Source: a virus. From it: DNA of 64,000 bases. The notes beneath the pieces were generated by a model. It did no database searches. It was not told the origin of the DNA and worked only from the letters and a program-made list of their open reading frames with translations. A program made the position numbers and the translations under genes. Location: positions 1-64,000 of the IMG/VR virus record IMGVR_UViG_3300032087_002150. One strand, 5' to 3'. Each line of letters starts with the position of its first letter. Position 1 is the stretch's first letter. Below are positions 63,028-64,000 of the stretch, one piece after another.

Positions 63028-64000
63028 TAGAACTGCTCCGCTTCAGTTGAACCTGACAAGGCAGCGGTAGAACTACCAAGTGCCTCAGTGATCACATCAA
63101 AATATCCTACGCCAACTTCTCTTTGATGCTTTGTGCTTGTGTAACCAAACTGCTCTGCGGCAAACTCCTCTTCCTGTAACCAAGAGTATGCCAGCATGCC
63201 ATGCTTCTTGTACGAACGAGCGAACTGAAACACTGCGTTGTTCGTGGCATGGAAACCAGCGAGCGTGATAAACTGAAACTTGAATCCCATCTTGCTCAAC
63301 TCCCACTGGAAGTCAGCAAGTTCTTGATCACCTGGGATGCTCTTGCGCCAGTTGAATGATGGCGAGCAGTTATACGCGAGCATCGCGTCAGGGACAGCAC
63401 CCCTCACCGCATCAGCAAACTGCTTCGCTTCTTTCAGACAAGGTTTTGAGGTTTCGCACCATACTAGATCAGCATACTCTGCATATCGCTGACCGCGTTC
63501 ACAACCGAACTCTAGTCCACGTCCTTCTTGGATGGAGTAGAATCCTTCTGGGGAACGATCTCCGGTGAGGAACTTACGGTCAAGATCGTCGACATCGGTC
63601 GCAAGGAACTTGGCAGATTCTGCGTCCGTTCGAGCAATAACAAGAGTGTCGGTCCCAGCAACATCACTAGCGAGACGAGCAGCATTAAGATTACGAATGG
63701 CTTGGGAGGTTGGGATGAGAACCTTTCCTCCGAGGTGTCCGCACTTTTTTTCTGAGGAGACTTGGTCTTCGAAGTGAACGGCTGCTGCGCCTGCCTCAAT
63801 AAGATTTCGTGCCAGTTCGTAAGCATTTAAGACTCCTCCGAATCCTGCTTCTGCATCCGCGATGATAGGAGCGAACGGAAACCCTTCTCCACCTTCAGAT
63901 ACAGAGATTTGATCTTGTCGGCGAAAACTATTATTGATATTCCTAACGACATCAGGAACAGAGTTAACAGGGTAGAGACTCTGGTCAGGATAAGTTTCCA
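63027..64000 (-). CDS. aceA: Isocitrate lyase (partial, cut by window edge)
   Basis: 323 residues are readable; about 105 N-terminal residues of a usual 430 lie beyond 64000. [32 protein letters not shown], the catalytic KKCGH (around 63734-63748), [21 protein letters not shown] and [11 protein letters not shown] are all isocitrate-lyase signatures, and the C-terminus ([14 protein letters not shown]) matches bacterial AceA. It splits isocitrate into succinate and glyoxylate, the first step of the glyoxylate shunt. Malate synthase is not in the window. Heads a coupled operon with membrane, cytochrome and oxidase genes. Confidence 0.96.
   Translation of the reverse strand, partial: ETYPDQSLYPVNSVPDVVRNINNSFRRQDQISVSEGGEGFPFAPIIADAEAGFGGVLNAYELARNLIEAGAAAVHFEDQVSSEKKCGHLGGKVLIPTSQAIRNLNAARLASDVAGTDTLVIARTDAESAKFLATDVDDLDRKFLTGDRSPEGFYSIQEGRGLEFGCERGQRYAEYADLVWCETSKPCLKEAKQFADAVRGAVPDAMLAYNCSPSFNWRKSIPGDQELADFQWELSKMGFKFQFITLAGFHATNNAVFQFARSYKKHGMLAYSWLQEEEFAAEQFGYTSTKHQREVGVGYFDVITEALGSSTAALSGSTEAEQF

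Noticed and set aside
63512-63826. Minus-strand ORF of 104 codons
   Set aside because: It is another frame of the isocitrate lyase gene, whose family motifs run through the whole stretch.
1-64000. CRISPR array, integrase or attachment site
   Set aside because: No regularly spaced repeats, no recombinase gene and no tRNA-overlapping direct repeat were seen.

Overview
The window looks like one arm of a large T4-like (tailed dsDNA, myovirus-type) marine phage. The evidence is a T4-type replication set (UvsX recombinase, DnaB/gp41-type helicase, class Ia ribonucleotide reductase, dCMP deaminase, Dam-like methylases, PhoH), sites matching the T4 late promoter TATAAATA, and many small proteins that resemble conserved proteins of T4-like cyanophages and pelagiphages. 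Nearly every gene is on the minus strand, packed with ATGA or TAATG overlaps; the one clear plus-strand gene is at 43895-44170. Lipoprotein signals and a probable spanin pair imply a Gram-negative host. No photosynthesis genes were seen. The metabolic genes at the right end suggest an aerobic heterotroph, but the host itself is inference. No tRNA, CRISPR array or integrase was found.

Layout in plus coordinates; transcription runs right to left. 1-68 is not biology: it is poly-C plus an Illumina TruSeq adapter. 69-2211 holds late-type genes, including a SleB-like hydrolase, and an edge ORF that appears fused to a bacterial TPR-sulfotransferase. 2300-13634 is one long unit: PhoH, T4-type lysozyme, carbamoyltransferase and a cassette of glycosyltransferases, a sugar epimerase, a sulfotransferase, a methyltransferase and a phosphoribosyltransferase-HAD fusion, plausibly for making or altering a surface glycan. 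13750-18910 is the nucleotide-reduction unit (nrdA, nrdB) interleaved with two oxygenase-like genes. 18981-34482 is a structural/lysis-type region with small conserved proteins, spanin and holin candidates, a run of exported proteins, a nucleotidyltransferase and a SprT-like protease. 34660-43654 holds nuclease, oxygenase and small accessory genes, an EcoRI-like endonuclease overlapping a D12-class adenine methylase, and a small heat-shock protein. 43895-47671 holds exported proteins, a sulfotransferase, a radical SAM/SPASM enzyme, an oxygenase and a glycosyltransferase-like protein. 47671-52586 is an array of very small overlapping genes. 52570-61298 is the replication/recombination region.

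The most unusual part is 61365-64000: a tightly coupled operon with isocitrate lyase (cut by the window edge), three small membrane or lipoprotein genes, a lipoprotein cytochrome c and an alternative oxidase. Together they could redirect carbon through the glyoxylate shunt and let electrons leave the quinone pool without the bc1/oxidase route. That joint function is inference; the family assignments rest on clear motifs.

Regulation visible in the sequence: seven copies of a composite element of about 65 bp (a conserved AAGTYRTTGAT...AGTTTTTTC block directly upstream of a TTGCTT/TTTACT-16/17-YATAAT promoter), several further sigma70-like promoters (three with perfect TTGACA), T4-like late promoters, UUCG-loop terminators, and a 77-nt highly structured candidate RNA at 34577-34653.
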